Below are positions 32,232 to 41,580 of a DNA stretch of 64,000 nucleotides, piece after piece. Made by a program: the position numbers and the translations under genes. This stretch comes from Comamonas endophytica. GTDB lineage: Bacteria > Pseudomonadota > Gammaproteobacteria > Burkholderiales > Burkholderiaceae_C. The notes beneath the pieces were generated by a model that saw nothing but the letters and a program-made list of their open reading frames with translations, ran no database searches and was not told the origin of the DNA. The DNA lies in assembly GCF_023634805.2 (NCBI RefSeq), contig NZ_CP106881.1, forward strand, positions 1,519,501 through 1,583,500. Direction: 5' to 3'. The stretch's first letter is position 1; each line of letters begins with the position of its first letter.

Positions 32232-33551
32232 TCAGGTACGCGCTGGCCGCAGCAGCGCCGCGCAGCGCGACAGGTATTCGGGCACCAGCAGGAACACCGC
32301 CATGGACACCAGCAGATTGGCGCCGGCCGTGAACAGGAACAGCTGCGGAATGCCGAAGCCCGCGGACAGCAGCGCGCCGGCGATCAGGCTGCTGGCAATC
32401 ATGAACAGCGCATTCAGTATATTGTTCGCGGCAATGATGCGCGCGCGGTGCGTGGGCTGGCTGCGCAGCTGCACCAGCGCATACATGGGCACGCTGTAGA
32501 TGCCCGCCGACGCCGACAGCAGCAGCAGGTCGGCCACCACGCGCCAGTGCGCGGGCCGCGAGAGGAAGGCCGAGATATCCATCAGCGCGTCCGGCGGCAG
32601 GCTGCGCGAGGCCAGGTACAGGTCGGCGGCAAACAGGCTCATGCCCAGGGCGCCCAGCGGCACCAGGCCGACCTCGACCTGCCCGCGGCTCAGGCGCTCG
32701 CACAGCAGCGCGCCCGCGCCCACCCCCACCGAGAACACCACCAGCAGCAGCGACGCCACGCGCTCGTCGCCATGCAGCACCTCGCGCGCAAAGGCCGGGA
32801 ACTGGCTCAGGAACACGGCGCCGAAGAACCACATCCAGCTGATGCCCAGCAGCGAGCGGAACACCACCGGCTGCGCATAGGCAAGCCGCAGGTTGCGCCA
32901 GGTCTCGCTGAACAGGTTCCAGTTGATGCGCAGCCCGGGGTCGGTGGCCGGGCCCGCGGGAATGAACTGCGCCGACAGCCGCCCGAGCAGCGCCAGCAGC
33001 AGGCCGGCCGCGGCCACCTGCGCATGGCCGACCTCGGGCGTGGCCACCAGCAGGCCGCCGGCCACATTGCCCAGCAGGATGGCGACGAAGGTGCCCATCT
33101 CCACCATGCCGTTGCCGCCCGTGAGCTCGCGCGGCGACAGCACCTGGGGCAGGTAGGCGAACTTCGCCGGGCCGAACAGCGTGGAATGCGTCCCCATCAG
33201 GAAGATGCAGGCCAGCAGCAGCGCCACGTTCTGCGTGAGCATGCCCCAGGCCACCAGCGCCATGATGCCGATCTCGAGGTTCTTGGTCAGCACGAAGATG
33301 CGCCGCTTGTCCCATTTGTCGGCGAGCTGGCCCGAGGTGGCGGAAAACAGCAGGTACGGCAGGATGAACAGCGCGCCGATCACCAGCCCGGCATGGGAGG
33401 GCGGCAGCCACGACACGCCGAGCTGGTAGGTCACCAGGACGGTGAACGCGAACTTGAACAGGTTGTCGTTGGCCGCACCCGCGAACTGGGTCCAGAAGAA
33501 GGGGCCGAAGCGGCGTTGGCGCAGCAGCGCGTACTGGTTGGGGCGGTCCAT
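32232..33551 (-). CDS. MFS transporter, LplT-like (lysophospholipid transporter family)
   Basis: A 439-residue protein with about twelve helices. FFWTQFAGAANDNLFKFA at the N-terminus, GQLADKWDKRRIFVLTKNLEI and FLMGTHSTLFGPAKFAYLPQ are marks of the LplT group that flips lysophospholipids across the inner membrane; in other bacteria the protein is fused to or adjacent to an acyltransferase and acyl-ACP synthetase. None is adjacent here, so the exact substrate is uncertain. The gene is on the same strand as, and just upstream of, the zinc-ribbon protein. Confidence 0.85.
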   Translation of the reverse strand: MDRPNQYALLRQRRFGPFFWTQFAGAANDNLFKFAFTVLVTYQLGVSWLPPSHAGLVIGALFILPYLLFSATSGQLADKWDKRRIFVLTKNLEIGIMALVAWGMLTQNVALLLACIFLMGTHSTLFGPAKFAYLPQVLSPRELTGGNGMVEMGTFVAILLGNVAGGLLVATPEVGHAQVAAAGLLLALLGRLSAQFIPAGPATDPGLRINWNLFSETWRNLRLAYAQPVVFRSLLGISWMWFFGAVFLSQFPAFAREVLHGDERVASLLLVVFSVGVGAGALLCERLSRGQVEVGLVPLGALGMSLFAADLYLASRSLPPDALMDISAFLSRPAHWRVVADLLLLSASAGIYSVPMYALVQLRSQPTHRARIIAANNILNALFMIASSLIAGALLSAGFGIPQLFLFTAGANLLVSMAVFLLVPEYLSRCAALLRPART

Positions 33552-33592
33552 GCCGGCATCCTAGAAGAGGTTGAGCCGGCATTGTGCCGCGC

Positions 33593-34339
33593 TCAGGAGG
33601 CGCGGCGCGGGGTTTTGCGTGCAGCCTTGGCGGCGGGCGTGGCGGGTTCGGCCTTGGGTGGCGTGGTCGGGGTGGGTTCAGGCTCTGATGCGGGAGCCGG
33701 CGCGGACGCGGACGCAGAAGCCTTGGCCAGATCGGCCGCGGACTGCATGGCATTGCGCGTGAATTCAGTGGCCATCTGGGCGCCCGCTTCCATGGCTTTC
33801 TGGTTCGCAGGCTCCTGCATGGCCTGGGTTGCGATCTGCTGGAACTGCTGGGTCAAGGCGCCCCACCATTGCAGGGGATCGACGGCGCCATTGGCGGCGG
33901 TAGCCTCGGCTGCCGAAGCGGACGCAGGAGGCGCAGTGGCGGGTGCAGGAGGTGGCGCGGAAGGCGATGGTGCGGAGGCAGGAGCCGATGCTGCACCCGC
34001 CTCGGGCATCTTGAAAGCCGAAGCCTTGGCCCATTCGCTGATGCCGCCCTGCATGCTCTGCAGCGCCGCCAGGGTCATCTTCTGCACCTCGAGCGCCTGG
34101 ATGGTGGCCGTCAGCGCCCGGCCGTTCTGCTCGAGCCAGAACTGCACCGCGCGCAGCTCCTGGATGCGCTTGTCGATGTCCTCGACGCTCATGGTGGGCG
34201 CCACCCAGGTCGGCGGCGTTCCGGCGCCGGCCCCTGCCGCGGCACCGGCCGCCGCGCCCTGCGACAGGCTCTGCAGGAAGTCGAAGCCGGGAATGAATTT
34301 GCCAAAGCCAAAAGGATCGGTACTGCCGGTGTTGCTCAT
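33593..34339 (-). CDS. phaM: PhaM-like polyhydroxyalkanoate granule-associated protein
   Basis: A 248-residue protein like PhaM of Ralstonia: FGFGKFIPGFDFLQSLSQG at the start, SVEDIDKRIQELRAVQFWLE (a helix for oligomerisation), NGRALTATIQALEVQKMTL, then an alanine/proline-rich linker and a lysine/arginine-containing tail ending KAARKTPRRAS. PhaM activates PHB synthase PhaC, and its basic PAKKA-like tail ties granules to the nucleoid; the tail here is a shortened version of that idea. It implies that this organism stores PHB, though no pha genes are in the window. Confidence 0.85.
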   Translation of the reverse strand: MSNTGSTDPFGFGKFIPGFDFLQSLSQGAAAGAAAGAGAGTPPTWVAPTMSVEDIDKRIQELRAVQFWLEQNGRALTATIQALEVQKMTLAALQSMQGGISEWAKASAFKMPEAGAASAPASAPSPSAPPPAPATAPPASASAAEATAANGAVDPLQWWGALTQQFQQIATQAMQEPANQKAMEAGAQMATEFTRNAMQSAADLAKASASASAPAPASEPEPTPTTPPKAEPATPAAKAARKTPRRAS

Positions 34340-34413
34340 TGCCTACCTCTTTGGAAAATGGAGGACATCAGGCAGCACCCCGGAAGACCGCAAGCGCGCC
34401 ACTGCAGGCTACT

Positions 34414-34458
34414 GTACCAGCGGCTGGCGTACCAGCGGCTGGCGTACCCGCGGCTGCC
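34414..34458. repeat. 15-bp tandem repeat, three units
   Basis: GTACCAGCGGCTGGC occurs at 34414-34428 and 34429-34443, followed by a diverged unit (GTACCCGCGGCTGCC) at 34444-34458. It sits in the 150-base gap between the PCu(A)C gene and phaM, about 75 bases upstream of the phaM start. No function is evident; copy number could vary between strains. Confidence 0.8.
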
Positions 34459-34489
34459 GCCAGCAGCCCGGTGACACGCCCTTTGGCTC

Positions 34490-34990
34490 TCAGTGCGCGT
34501 GGCCGTGCCCGTGGGCCGCGGCCGGGCTTGCCCCTGCCGGCGCCGAGGTTGCCACCGGCAGCCGCAGATGCAGGCGCGACAGCTCGCCCTTGGCATCCCT
34601 GAACTCCAGCGTGACCGGCACCTCGCTGCCATTGATCAACGGCGCCTTGAGCTGCTGCAGCATCAAGTGGTGGCCGCCCGACTTGAGCTCGACGGTCTTG
34701 CCCGCGGGCAGCGCCAGCGCGTCGATGGGGCGCATGCGCATCACGTCGCCTTCCATCTTCATTTCATGCAGTTCGGCGACTTCGGCAGCGGGCGAGCGCA
34801 CGCCCACCAGGGTCATGGCCTCCTTGGCCTTCAGGCGCATGAATCCGCCCGTGCCCTGCTGGCCGGGCACGGTGGCGCGCACCCAGGCGCCCTCGACTTC
34901 GACATGCGCGGCCTCGGGGTGGGCAATGGCGTTGCCGGCCGTCAGGGCGGCGGCAACGAGAAAGGGGGAAATCCAGCGGTTGTGTTTCAT
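34490..34990 (-). CDS. Periplasmic copper chaperone PCu(A)C (DUF461)
   Basis: A 166-residue exported protein, with a signal peptide to about residue 24 (GNAIA) and the copper ligand pattern of the family, HEMKMEGDVMRMRP followed by GGHHLMLQQL, in which His and Met residues bind Cu(I). PCu(A)C delivers copper to cytochrome oxidase Cu(A) and Cu(B) sites. A histidine-rich tail (HGHGHAH) may add metal binding. The ATG at 34990 places the signal peptide correctly. It lies 114 bases after the DUF2946 gene, a common pair in copper loci. Confidence 0.9.
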   Translation of the reverse strand: MKHNRWISPFLVAAALTAGNAIAHPEAAHVEVEGAWVRATVPGQQGTGGFMRLKAKEAMTLVGVRSPAAEVAELHEMKMEGDVMRMRPIDALALPAGKTVELKSGGHHLMLQQLKAPLINGSEVPVTLEFRDAKGELSRLHLRLPVATSAPAGASPAAAHGHGHAH

Positions 34991-35104
34991 GGGAATGCTC
35001 CTGTCCCGCAAGGGGAACTCTGTGTGATGGTCTGTGCGGGCGGCATCGGCGCCGTCCGTTATCGATATACAGGCCGCTGCCGTTGAGGCAGGACCCCTGG
35101 GTCA

Positions 35105-35494
35105 TCACACAGCAGGAGGTCCGCGCGCGGGCGGCGGACAGGCCGAGGGCACGGGTATCCACGCCATGGCCTGCAGCCGCGCGGGCTGCGCAGCGCGCGG
35201 CCCGTCGGCGGGCACCGCCCCTGCGTCCTGCGGCGGCGCGGCCAGCTGCGGCAGGCACAGCGGACAGTCGAGACCATGCAGCGCATGCGCCAGGCTATCT
35301 GCATCAGGCCCGAGACGGTAGCTGCCATGGCCCGTTCCCGAGCAGACGGCTTCGAGTCCTCGCGCTTGCGCCCAGGGCGTGAACAGCCCCGCCGCCAGCA
35401 CCAGCAGCCAGGCTGCCAGGCAGGCGCGCACCAGCGCTGCCTGCCGCGAGGGCAGCAGCGTGGGGGAGGAGGAGCGCAGCCAAGACATGGGCAT
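35105..35494 (-). CDS. DUF2946 family exported protein
   Basis: A 129-residue protein with a hydrophobic N-terminal helix (about residues 22-43) and the CPLC motif (about residue 76) typical of DUF2946 proteins. These occur beside PCu(A)C and copper-receptor genes, which is the situation here, so a role in copper handling is likely but unproved. Two ATG codons (35494 and 35488) are possible starts. A proline-rich C-terminus ends at TGA. Confidence 0.75.
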   Translation of the reverse strand: MPMSWLRSSSPTLLPSRQAALVRACLAAWLLVLAAGLFTPWAQARGLEAVCSGTGHGSYRLGPDADSLAHALHGLDCPLCLPQLAAPPQDAGAVPADGPRAAQPARLQAMAWIPVPSACPPPARGPPAV

Positions 35495-35615
35495 ATTGTA
35501 GGTAGGCAGGGATGGGAGCCGTCAGCGGTGGCAGTCGGCTTGGGCGGCGAACGATGTGGAGAGGATGACGGACGGAGGGCGGAAGTAGAAGCGGAGAATT
35601 ATTTCGAGGACTGGC

Positions 35616-35690
35616 CGTCCATCCTTCGACAGGCTCAGGACAAACGGTTTCGGAACCGTTCGCCCTGAGCCTGTCGAAGGGTGAATGGCC
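35616..35690. repeat. Palindromic intergenic repeat
   Basis: GGCCGTCCATCCTTCGACAG with GCTCAGGACAAACGG faces CCGTTCGCCCTGAGCCTGTC and GAAGGGTG. This is the most compact full copy, with a loop of about five bases. It lies upstream of DUF2946 and downstream of recD, in a 282-base gap that holds no gene. Confidence 0.88.
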
Positions 35691-35776
35691 CCAACGACCT
35701 ATTCAACAGAGCCTTTCCGAAGTGCGCGGATTCATACTGGTGGATAGGCCGCCTATTTTTTGCCTCACGCAACCCC

Positions 35777-37885
35777 TCACTCCACCCACGGCGCAAACCC
35801 ATCCGCCGGCGCCAGCGGCGGCGCCTGCCGGATTTCGCGCGCCCGCTGTTCGAGAAATCCCAGCAGACCACTCGCACGCTGCGTCGGGCTATGGATGGCG
35901 CTGGCCAGCAATCCCGGCGCCTGGGACATCAGCGTGAAGGCGCGGCGCGCGCGCGTGATGCCGGTGTAGACCAGCTCGCGGCCCAGCACGCTGCCGGCGT
36001 GGGCCGAGAGCACCAGCGCCGTGTGCTCGAACTCCGAACCCTGGCTCTTGTGCACCGTCATGGCAAATGCGGTCTCCACATGCGCCAGCCGCGCCACGCC
36101 GACATCGCGCGGCTTGGGCTCGTCCAGGAAATAGACGCGCAGCCCGGCGCCCGCGCTGGCAGCCGGCAGCGTCACGCCGATATCGCCATTGAACACGCCC
36201 AGCGCCGCGTCGTTGCGCGTGACCATGACCGGGCGGCCCGCATACCATTCGCCGCGCGGCGCGATCGCGCCCTGGCTGGCGAGCGCCTTTTCCACCGCGC
36301 GGTTCAGGCCCTGCACGCCCCATTCGCCCTCGCGCACCGCGCACAGCAGGCGAAAGCGCTCGAAGGCCAGCAGCACGCTGCGCACCCAGGCCGCATGCGC
36401 CTGGGCGCCTGCAGAGACCGGCGGGCGCGCGGCCAGTGCCTGCGCAAAGGCCTGGTAGTTGATGCGTCCGGGCGCGGCTTCGACAGCCATCTGCCACACG
36501 CTGTGCGCGGGCGCGCCCTCGCGCAGGCGCAGCTCGCCGCCGTCCCGGGTCTGCGCCTGCAGCAGCGCCAATGCACGCGCGCTGTTGCCGCTGTTCACGG
36601 CCTCGGCCAGCTGGCCGATGGGTCCGCCAAAGCGCCGGCTCTCGCGCAGCATCACCGTCTGCTGGGCCAGCGGAAGGGCCTGGCTGGCAGCCGCGCGGTA
36701 GGCGTCGGGCACATGCTGGCCGGCCGCGTCCAGCGCGTAGCGCGCGGTCTCGGGCGTGTAGTGGCCGGCTTCCGCACTGCGGCACAGGTCTCCCAGCACC
36801 GCGCCGGCTTCGACCGACGCCAGTTGATCCTTGTCGCCCAGGAAAATCACGCGCGCCGCCGCCGGCAGCGCATCGAGCAGCGCGGCCATCATCTCCACAT
36901 GGATCATCGAGGCCTCGTCGACGATCAACACATCGACATCCAGCGGCCGGCCATGGTGGAACGCAAAGGCGCGCGTGTCGGGGCGCGCGCCCAGCAGCGA
37001 ATGCAGCGTGCGCGCCGCGCCCATGCGCTGCACCAGCGTCTCCAGATCCAGCATGCCGCCCAGGCTGCCATGCAATTCCTTGAGCGAGGCATCGATGGAC
37101 TGCTTGAGCCGCGCCGCGGCCTTGCCGGTGGGCGCGGCCAGCGCCACGCGCAGCCGCTCGGGTTCGGGGGCGGTGGCGAACAGCAGCGCCAGCAGGCGCG
37201 CCACGGTGTAGGTCTTGCCCGTGCCGGGGCCGCCGGTGATGACCGAGAAGCGCCCGCGCAGCGCCACCGCGCAGGCCAGGCGCTGCCAGTCGAAGGACGC
37301 GGGGGCAGAAGAAAACATCCGGTCCAGCCACTGCTGCACCTTCGCGCTCTCGACGGCCAGTTGCGCCGTGCTGCGCTGGGTGATCTGCTGCGCCACCTGG
37401 CGTTCGTAATCCCAATAGCGGCGCAGATAAAGCAGCGGCGCATGCGCGGGCCCGCCCAGCACCAGCGGCTGGCCGTGGTCGGGCGCGCTGCCCGTGCGCA
37501 GCAGCGGGCTTTGTTTCAACGCCTGCTGCCACTGCCCCAGCTGCCGCGGCAGCTGTGCCCACAGCGCGTTGAGGCCTTCGAGCGCATCCGCGGGCCAGGC
37601 CAGCACCGCGTTCGGATCGGCCACCAGCGTCGCCAGCGGCAGGCAGCTGTGGCCGCGGCCTTCCATCTGCACCAGCACGGCCGTGGCCACCAGCAGCTCG
37701 GGCGCGGCATCGCGGTCCTGCGCGGCCAGGAAGCGCGCCATGGCAATGTCGAGATGGCGCAGCAGGCCCTGCTCGCTCCATTCGCGCAGGGTAGCCAGAA
37801 CACTTTCAGCCGTTGCCGGGGAAACGGGCGCCTCCGGCTCCAGCTCGGCAAACAGATCGAAGGTCAGCGTGTCGACGTTTTTCAT
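35777..37885 (-). CDS. recD: Exodeoxyribonuclease V subunit alpha
   Basis: A 702-residue RecD: GGPGTGKT Walker A at 218-225, VLIVDEASMIHVEMM (Walker B), and FAMTVHKSQGSEFEHTALVL plus YTGITRARRAF at the C-terminus (superfamily 1B motifs). It is the 5'-3' motor of RecBCD. The frame stays open upstream to 38449 inside recB, but the ATG at 37885 overlaps the recB stop in ATGA and gives the family start. It is the last of the recC-recB-recD run. Confidence 0.95.
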   Translation of the reverse strand: MKNVDTLTFDLFAELEPEAPVSPATAESVLATLREWSEQGLLRHLDIAMARFLAAQDRDAAPELLVATAVLVQMEGRGHSCLPLATLVADPNAVLAWPADALEGLNALWAQLPRQLGQWQQALKQSPLLRTGSAPDHGQPLVLGGPAHAPLLYLRRYWDYERQVAQQITQRSTAQLAVESAKVQQWLDRMFSSAPASFDWQRLACAVALRGRFSVITGGPGTGKTYTVARLLALLFATAPEPERLRVALAAPTGKAAARLKQSIDASLKELHGSLGGMLDLETLVQRMGAARTLHSLLGARPDTRAFAFHHGRPLDVDVLIVDEASMIHVEMMAALLDALPAAARVIFLGDKDQLASVEAGAVLGDLCRSAEAGHYTPETARYALDAAGQHVPDAYRAAASQALPLAQQTVMLRESRRFGGPIGQLAEAVNSGNSARALALLQAQTRDGGELRLREGAPAHSVWQMAVEAAPGRINYQAFAQALAARPPVSAGAQAHAAWVRSVLLAFERFRLLCAVREGEWGVQGLNRAVEKALASQGAIAPRGEWYAGRPVMVTRNDAALGVFNGDIGVTLPAASAGAGLRVYFLDEPKPRDVGVARLAHVETAFAMTVHKSQGSEFEHTALVLSAHAGSVLGRELVYTGITRARRAFTLMSQAPGLLASAIHSPTQRASGLLGFLEQRAREIRQAPPLAPADGFAPWVE

Positions 37886-40800
37886 GGCAGCCGGGCCTCC
37901 ATCTCCAGATCGGGCGCATCCAGCAGCGCGCCCAGGGCATCGAGCAACTCCAGCGAGGGCGGCACCACATGCATGCCCTGCGCCGGGCCGTCGATGCCGC
38001 GCACGAAGAAATACAGCGCGCCGCCCAGATGCTGCTGCGGGTCGTAATCGTCGCCCAGGCGGCTTTGCAGCAGCCGGTGCAGCGCCAGCAGATAGAGCGC
38101 GGCCTGCACGTCGTAGCGGTGCGCCAGCATGGCATCGGCCAGCGCCTGCGCGCCATAGGCTGCCCCATCGCGGCCCAGGAAATTGGTCTTGTAATCGAGC
38201 ACCCAGTAGCGCCCGTCCTGCTCGAACACCAGATCGGCAAAGCCCATCAGCATGCCGTGCAGCTGGCGCGCGGGCAGTGCGGGCCGCGGCTGTCCGGGCA
38301 GCAGATGCTGCTGGCACAGCGCGTCGATCCGCGGCGCGGGCAGCTGTTCGGCGGGCAACCAGAATTCCATTTCGGGCAGCACCTGGTCGAGCCCCGACAG
38401 CGGCACGCCCAGCGGCTCCAGCGGATGGTGCACCACCGCCGCCAGCCATTGCACCAGGTCAGCACCCTGGGCGGAGCGCCCGGCGCGCGCGCTGCGCTGC
38501 AGCAGGCGCTGGGCCAGCGGGCCGTTGCCATCGGCTTCGAGCGCGAAGTCCTCGCCCGCCAGCCATTCCAGTTCGTCGTGCACCCAGTTGCCAATGACCG
38601 GCCCCTTCATGAAGCGGTGCCAGACCGCGCCCTGCGCGGCCGGCGCGGCAACGGCGGCTGCCGGTGCATCCGCCTCGATTGGCCGCTCGTCATCGGCAGG
38701 CTGCTGCTGCGGCACGGGAGAAACCGGCAATGCCGACGCCGCCAGCGCGCGCACCAGAGACGAAAAGCTGCCAATGCCCCAGCGTCTGTCAAACTGCGCC
38801 GCATAGTGCGGTGCATCGAGCAGCGGCGCCGGCGCCTCGCGCGCGCGCAGCCGGCTGCGGCCCGGCGCATCCTGCACCGGCTGCCACCGCAGGCCGGCCG
38901 TGCCGGCATCGAGCTCTTGCAACAGCGCGCGCCAGTCGTCGGGCGTGCGCGCCTCAGGCCCGGCCAGCGTGTAGCCGGTGGCGCAGCGGTGATTGAGGCA
39001 GGTGCTGGCCTTGCTGCGCGCGGCCTGCAGCATCGGCACGCCCAGCCACAGCGCATGGCGCGCGCGCGTCAGCGCCACATACAGCAGCCGCAGGTCCTCG
39101 CGCAGGCGCTCGTCATCCGCCTGGGCCAGCTCGTCGTCGTCATAGTCCAGGCGCAGCGCGCGCCCGCCGCCGGGCTGCGGCAGGCTGACGAAACGGTCCA
39201 TGCGCCGGTTGATCTCGCGGAAGCTGCAGGCGAAGGGCAGGAACACCAGCGGATATTCCAGCCCCTTGCTCTTGTGCACCGTGACCACCTTGACCAGGTC
39301 GGCATCGCTTTCCAGCCGCACGATCTGCGCGTCGCTGTGGCTGCCCTCGCCCGCGCACTGCGTGGCCAGCCAGCGGATCAGCGCCTGCTCGCCCTCGAGC
39401 TGCGCGCTCGCGGTCTGCAGCAGCTCGGCCAGATGCAGGTAGTTGGTGAGGCGGCGCTCGCCGCCGGTGTCGGCCAGCCAGCGCGCGGGCAGGTCGAACT
39501 GGTGCAGCGTCTGGCGCAGCATGGCCAGCACGCCCTGCCCCAGCCACACGCCCTGCAGCGCGCGCAATTGCTCGCAGCGCGCATCGAAGGCCTCGTCATC
39601 AGCTGCCAGCCAGCCGAGTTCGTCGAGCGAGAGATCGAGCAGCCGCGTCGCCAGCCCGGCGCGCACCGCGCGCGCATCGCGCGGCGCCGCCACCGCCTGC
39701 AGCCACAGCACCAGGTCCTGCGCCTCGCTGCCGGCGAACACCGATTCGTTGTCCGAAAGATAGACCGAGGCCACGCCGCGCGCGCCCAGCTCGCGGCGCA
39801 CCGAGCGCGCCTCGCTGCCGGTGCGCACCAGCACCGCGATGTCCGCCGGGCGCAGCCGCGCCAGCGGCTTGCCGGGTTCCGCAAAGCCGGCCTCGGGGTC
39901 GTTGAGCCACTGCACGATCTGCTCGGCGCAGCGCGCCGCGAAGCCGCGTTGCGCGCGCTTCGGGGTCTGCATCGCATCGAGCTCGACCTGCAGCTGCAGC
40001 GCCGCCACCGGGCCCTGTCCATCACGAAAAACTTCCTTGCGGCCCTGCGCCTGCACGGGAAGGAAGGGCAGCGGATTGGCGGCTGCATCGCCATTGCGGA
40101 ACATGAAGGCCCCGGCGCCATCGCGCCGCTCGGCCTGGCCGAACCAGTGGTTGACGGCATCGACCAGCGCCTGCGTCGAGCGGTAGTTGGTGCCCAGCAC
40201 ATAGTGCCGCCCGGCCGTGGCGCTGCGCGCCTGCAGATAGCTGTAGATATCGGCGCCGCGAAAGCCGTAGATCGATTGCTTGGGGTCGCCGATCAGCAGC
40301 AGCGCAGTCTGCGCATCGTTGTCCGGCGTGCGGTAGATACGGTCGAACAGCCGGTACTGCAGCGGCGAGGTGTCCTGGAATTCGTCGATCAGCGCCACCG
40401 GGTACTGCGACTTGATGCGCGCGCACAGCGTCGCACCGCTGTCGCCGGCCAGCGCCCGGTCCAGGCGCTGCAGCAGGTCGGCAAAGCCAAAGGTGCCCTG
40501 CTGGCGCTTGAGCTGCGCCAGCCGCTGCAGCACGCGCGCCGCGGCATGCAGGCGCAGCCTGCCGCCCAGCGCCGGCAGCCTGGCGTGATCGGCCAACAGC
40601 TGCTGCAATGCTTCGAAACCGGATGGCAGCGCCAGCGATGGAGCGCCCTTTTTACGCGCTTCGAGCAGCCCCTCGGAGCTGAGCCGGTGGCGTGCGGAAT
40701 CGGTCAGCGCCAGCTCCACCTGCAGTGGATCTTCGGCCCAGTCGATGACGCCTTGCAGCCAGCCGGTGTAATTGCGCGGCGCGAGCTTGCGCCCGTCCCA

Positions 40801-41580
40801 GTGCGCGCCGTGATCGGCCACCTGCGCATCGAGCCAGTCGCGCAGCGATTGCGCCCGCGCGCCCCAGCCCTCGGCCAGCGCCGTCAGGGCCACGGCACGC
40901 TCGGCCTGCGCGGCCTGCACGCACTCGCCCAGGCTGCCTTCGCCGGCCGCGGGATCGATCTCCTGGTCCAGCAGGCTGTGCATGTCCTTGAGCAGCGCAT
41001 CGAGCCCGCTCCAGATGCCCAGCACCGCATCCAATGGCTCGCCATCGAGCGGATAGCATTGCTGGCGCCAGTAGTCCTGCACCGCGTCGCGGCGCAGCTG
41101 CTCCTCGTCGGCCGCCAGCTCCTCGTCGAACAGATTGCCGCTGTCGAAGGCATGCTCGCGCAGCATGCGCTGGCACCAGGCATCGATGGTGAACACCGCC
41201 GCGTCATCCATTGCCTCGGCGGCCATCGCCAGGCGCCAGGCGGCCTGGGTGCGCGCGGTGCCCTCGGGGTGATCGGCCAGCAGGCCCTGCAGCAGCTGGT
41301 CGTGCTCGGCGGGCTCGCGCTCGCCGCGAAAGCACTGCACGGCCTCCGTGAGGCGCGCGCGGATGCGGTCCGAGAGCTCGCGCGTCGCGGCGCGCGTGAA
41401 GGTCATGACCAGGATCTCGGGCGGCATCAGCGCGCGCGGGTGCGCGTTCTCCTCGCCATGGCCCAGCACCAGCCGCAGGTAGAGCGCGGCAATGGTCCAG
41501 GTCTTGCCCGTGCCGGCGCTGGCCTCGATCAGGCGGCTGCCCCACAGCGGGAAGTCGCGCGCATTCAATACATGGCTCAT
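37882..41580 (-). CDS. recB: Exodeoxyribonuclease V subunit beta
   Basis: A 1232-residue RecB with Walker A IEASAGTGKTWTIAALYLRL near residue 18, TFTRAATRELSDRIR, LIDEFQDTSPLQYRLFDRIY (motif II), KVVTVHKSKGLEYPLVFLP and, near the C-terminus, a RecB nuclease motif with GFADLVFEQDGRYWVLDYKT (D...DYK). It carries the 3'-5' motor and the nuclease of RecBCD. It overlaps recC by ATGA (41577-41580). The complex degrades linear DNA, including phage DNA, and starts recombination at Chi. Confidence 0.96.
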   Translation of the reverse strand: MSHVLNARDFPLWGSRLIEASAGTGKTWTIAALYLRLVLGHGEENAHPRALMPPEILVMTFTRAATRELSDRIRARLTEAVQCFRGEREPAEHDQLLQGLLADHPEGTARTQAAWRLAMAAEAMDDAAVFTIDAWCQRMLREHAFDSGNLFDEELAADEEQLRRDAVQDYWRQQCYPLDGEPLDAVLGIWSGLDALLKDMHSLLDQEIDPAAGEGSLGECVQAAQAERAVALTALAEGWGARAQSLRDWLDAQVADHGAHWDGRKLAPRNYTGWLQGVIDWAEDPLQVELALTDSARHRLSSEGLLEARKKGAPSLALPSGFEALQQLLADHARLPALGGRLRLHAAARVLQRLAQLKRQQGTFGFADLLQRLDRALAGDSGATLCARIKSQYPVALIDEFQDTSPLQYRLFDRIYRTPDNDAQTALLLIGDPKQSIYGFRGADIYSYLQARSATAGRHYVLGTNYRSTQALVDAVNHWFGQAERRDGAGAFMFRNGDAAANPLPFLPVQAQGRKEVFRDGQGPVAALQLQVELDAMQTPKRAQRGFAARCAEQIVQWLNDPEAGFAEPGKPLARLRPADIAVLVRTGSEARSVRRELGARGVASVYLSDNESVFAGSEAQDLVLWLQAVAAPRDARAVRAGLATRLLDLSLDELGWLAADDEAFDARCEQLRALQGVWLGQGVLAMLRQTLHQFDLPARWLADTGGERRLTNYLHLAELLQTASAQLEGEQALIRWLATQCAGEGSHSDAQIVRLESDADLVKVVTVHKSKGLEYPLVFLPFACSFREINRRMDRFVSLPQPGGGRALRLDYDDDELAQADDERLREDLRLLYVALTRARHALWLGVPMLQAARSKASTCLNHRCATGYTLAGPEARTPDDWRALLQELDAGTAGLRWQPVQDAPGRSRLRAREAPAPLLDAPHYAAQFDRRWGIGSFSSLVRALAASALPVSPVPQQQPADDERPIEADAPAAAVAAPAAQGAVWHRFMKGPVIGNWVHDELEWLAGEDFALEADGNGPLAQRLLQRSARAGRSAQGADLVQWLAAVVHHPLEPLGVPLSGLDQVLPEMEFWLPAEQLPAPRIDALCQQHLLPGQPRPALPARQLHGMLMGFADLVFEQDGRYWVLDYKTNFLGRDGAAYGAQALADAMLAHRYDVQAALYLLALHRLLQSRLGDDYDPQQHLGGALYFFVRGIDGPAQGMHVVPPSLELLDALGALLDAPDLEMEARLP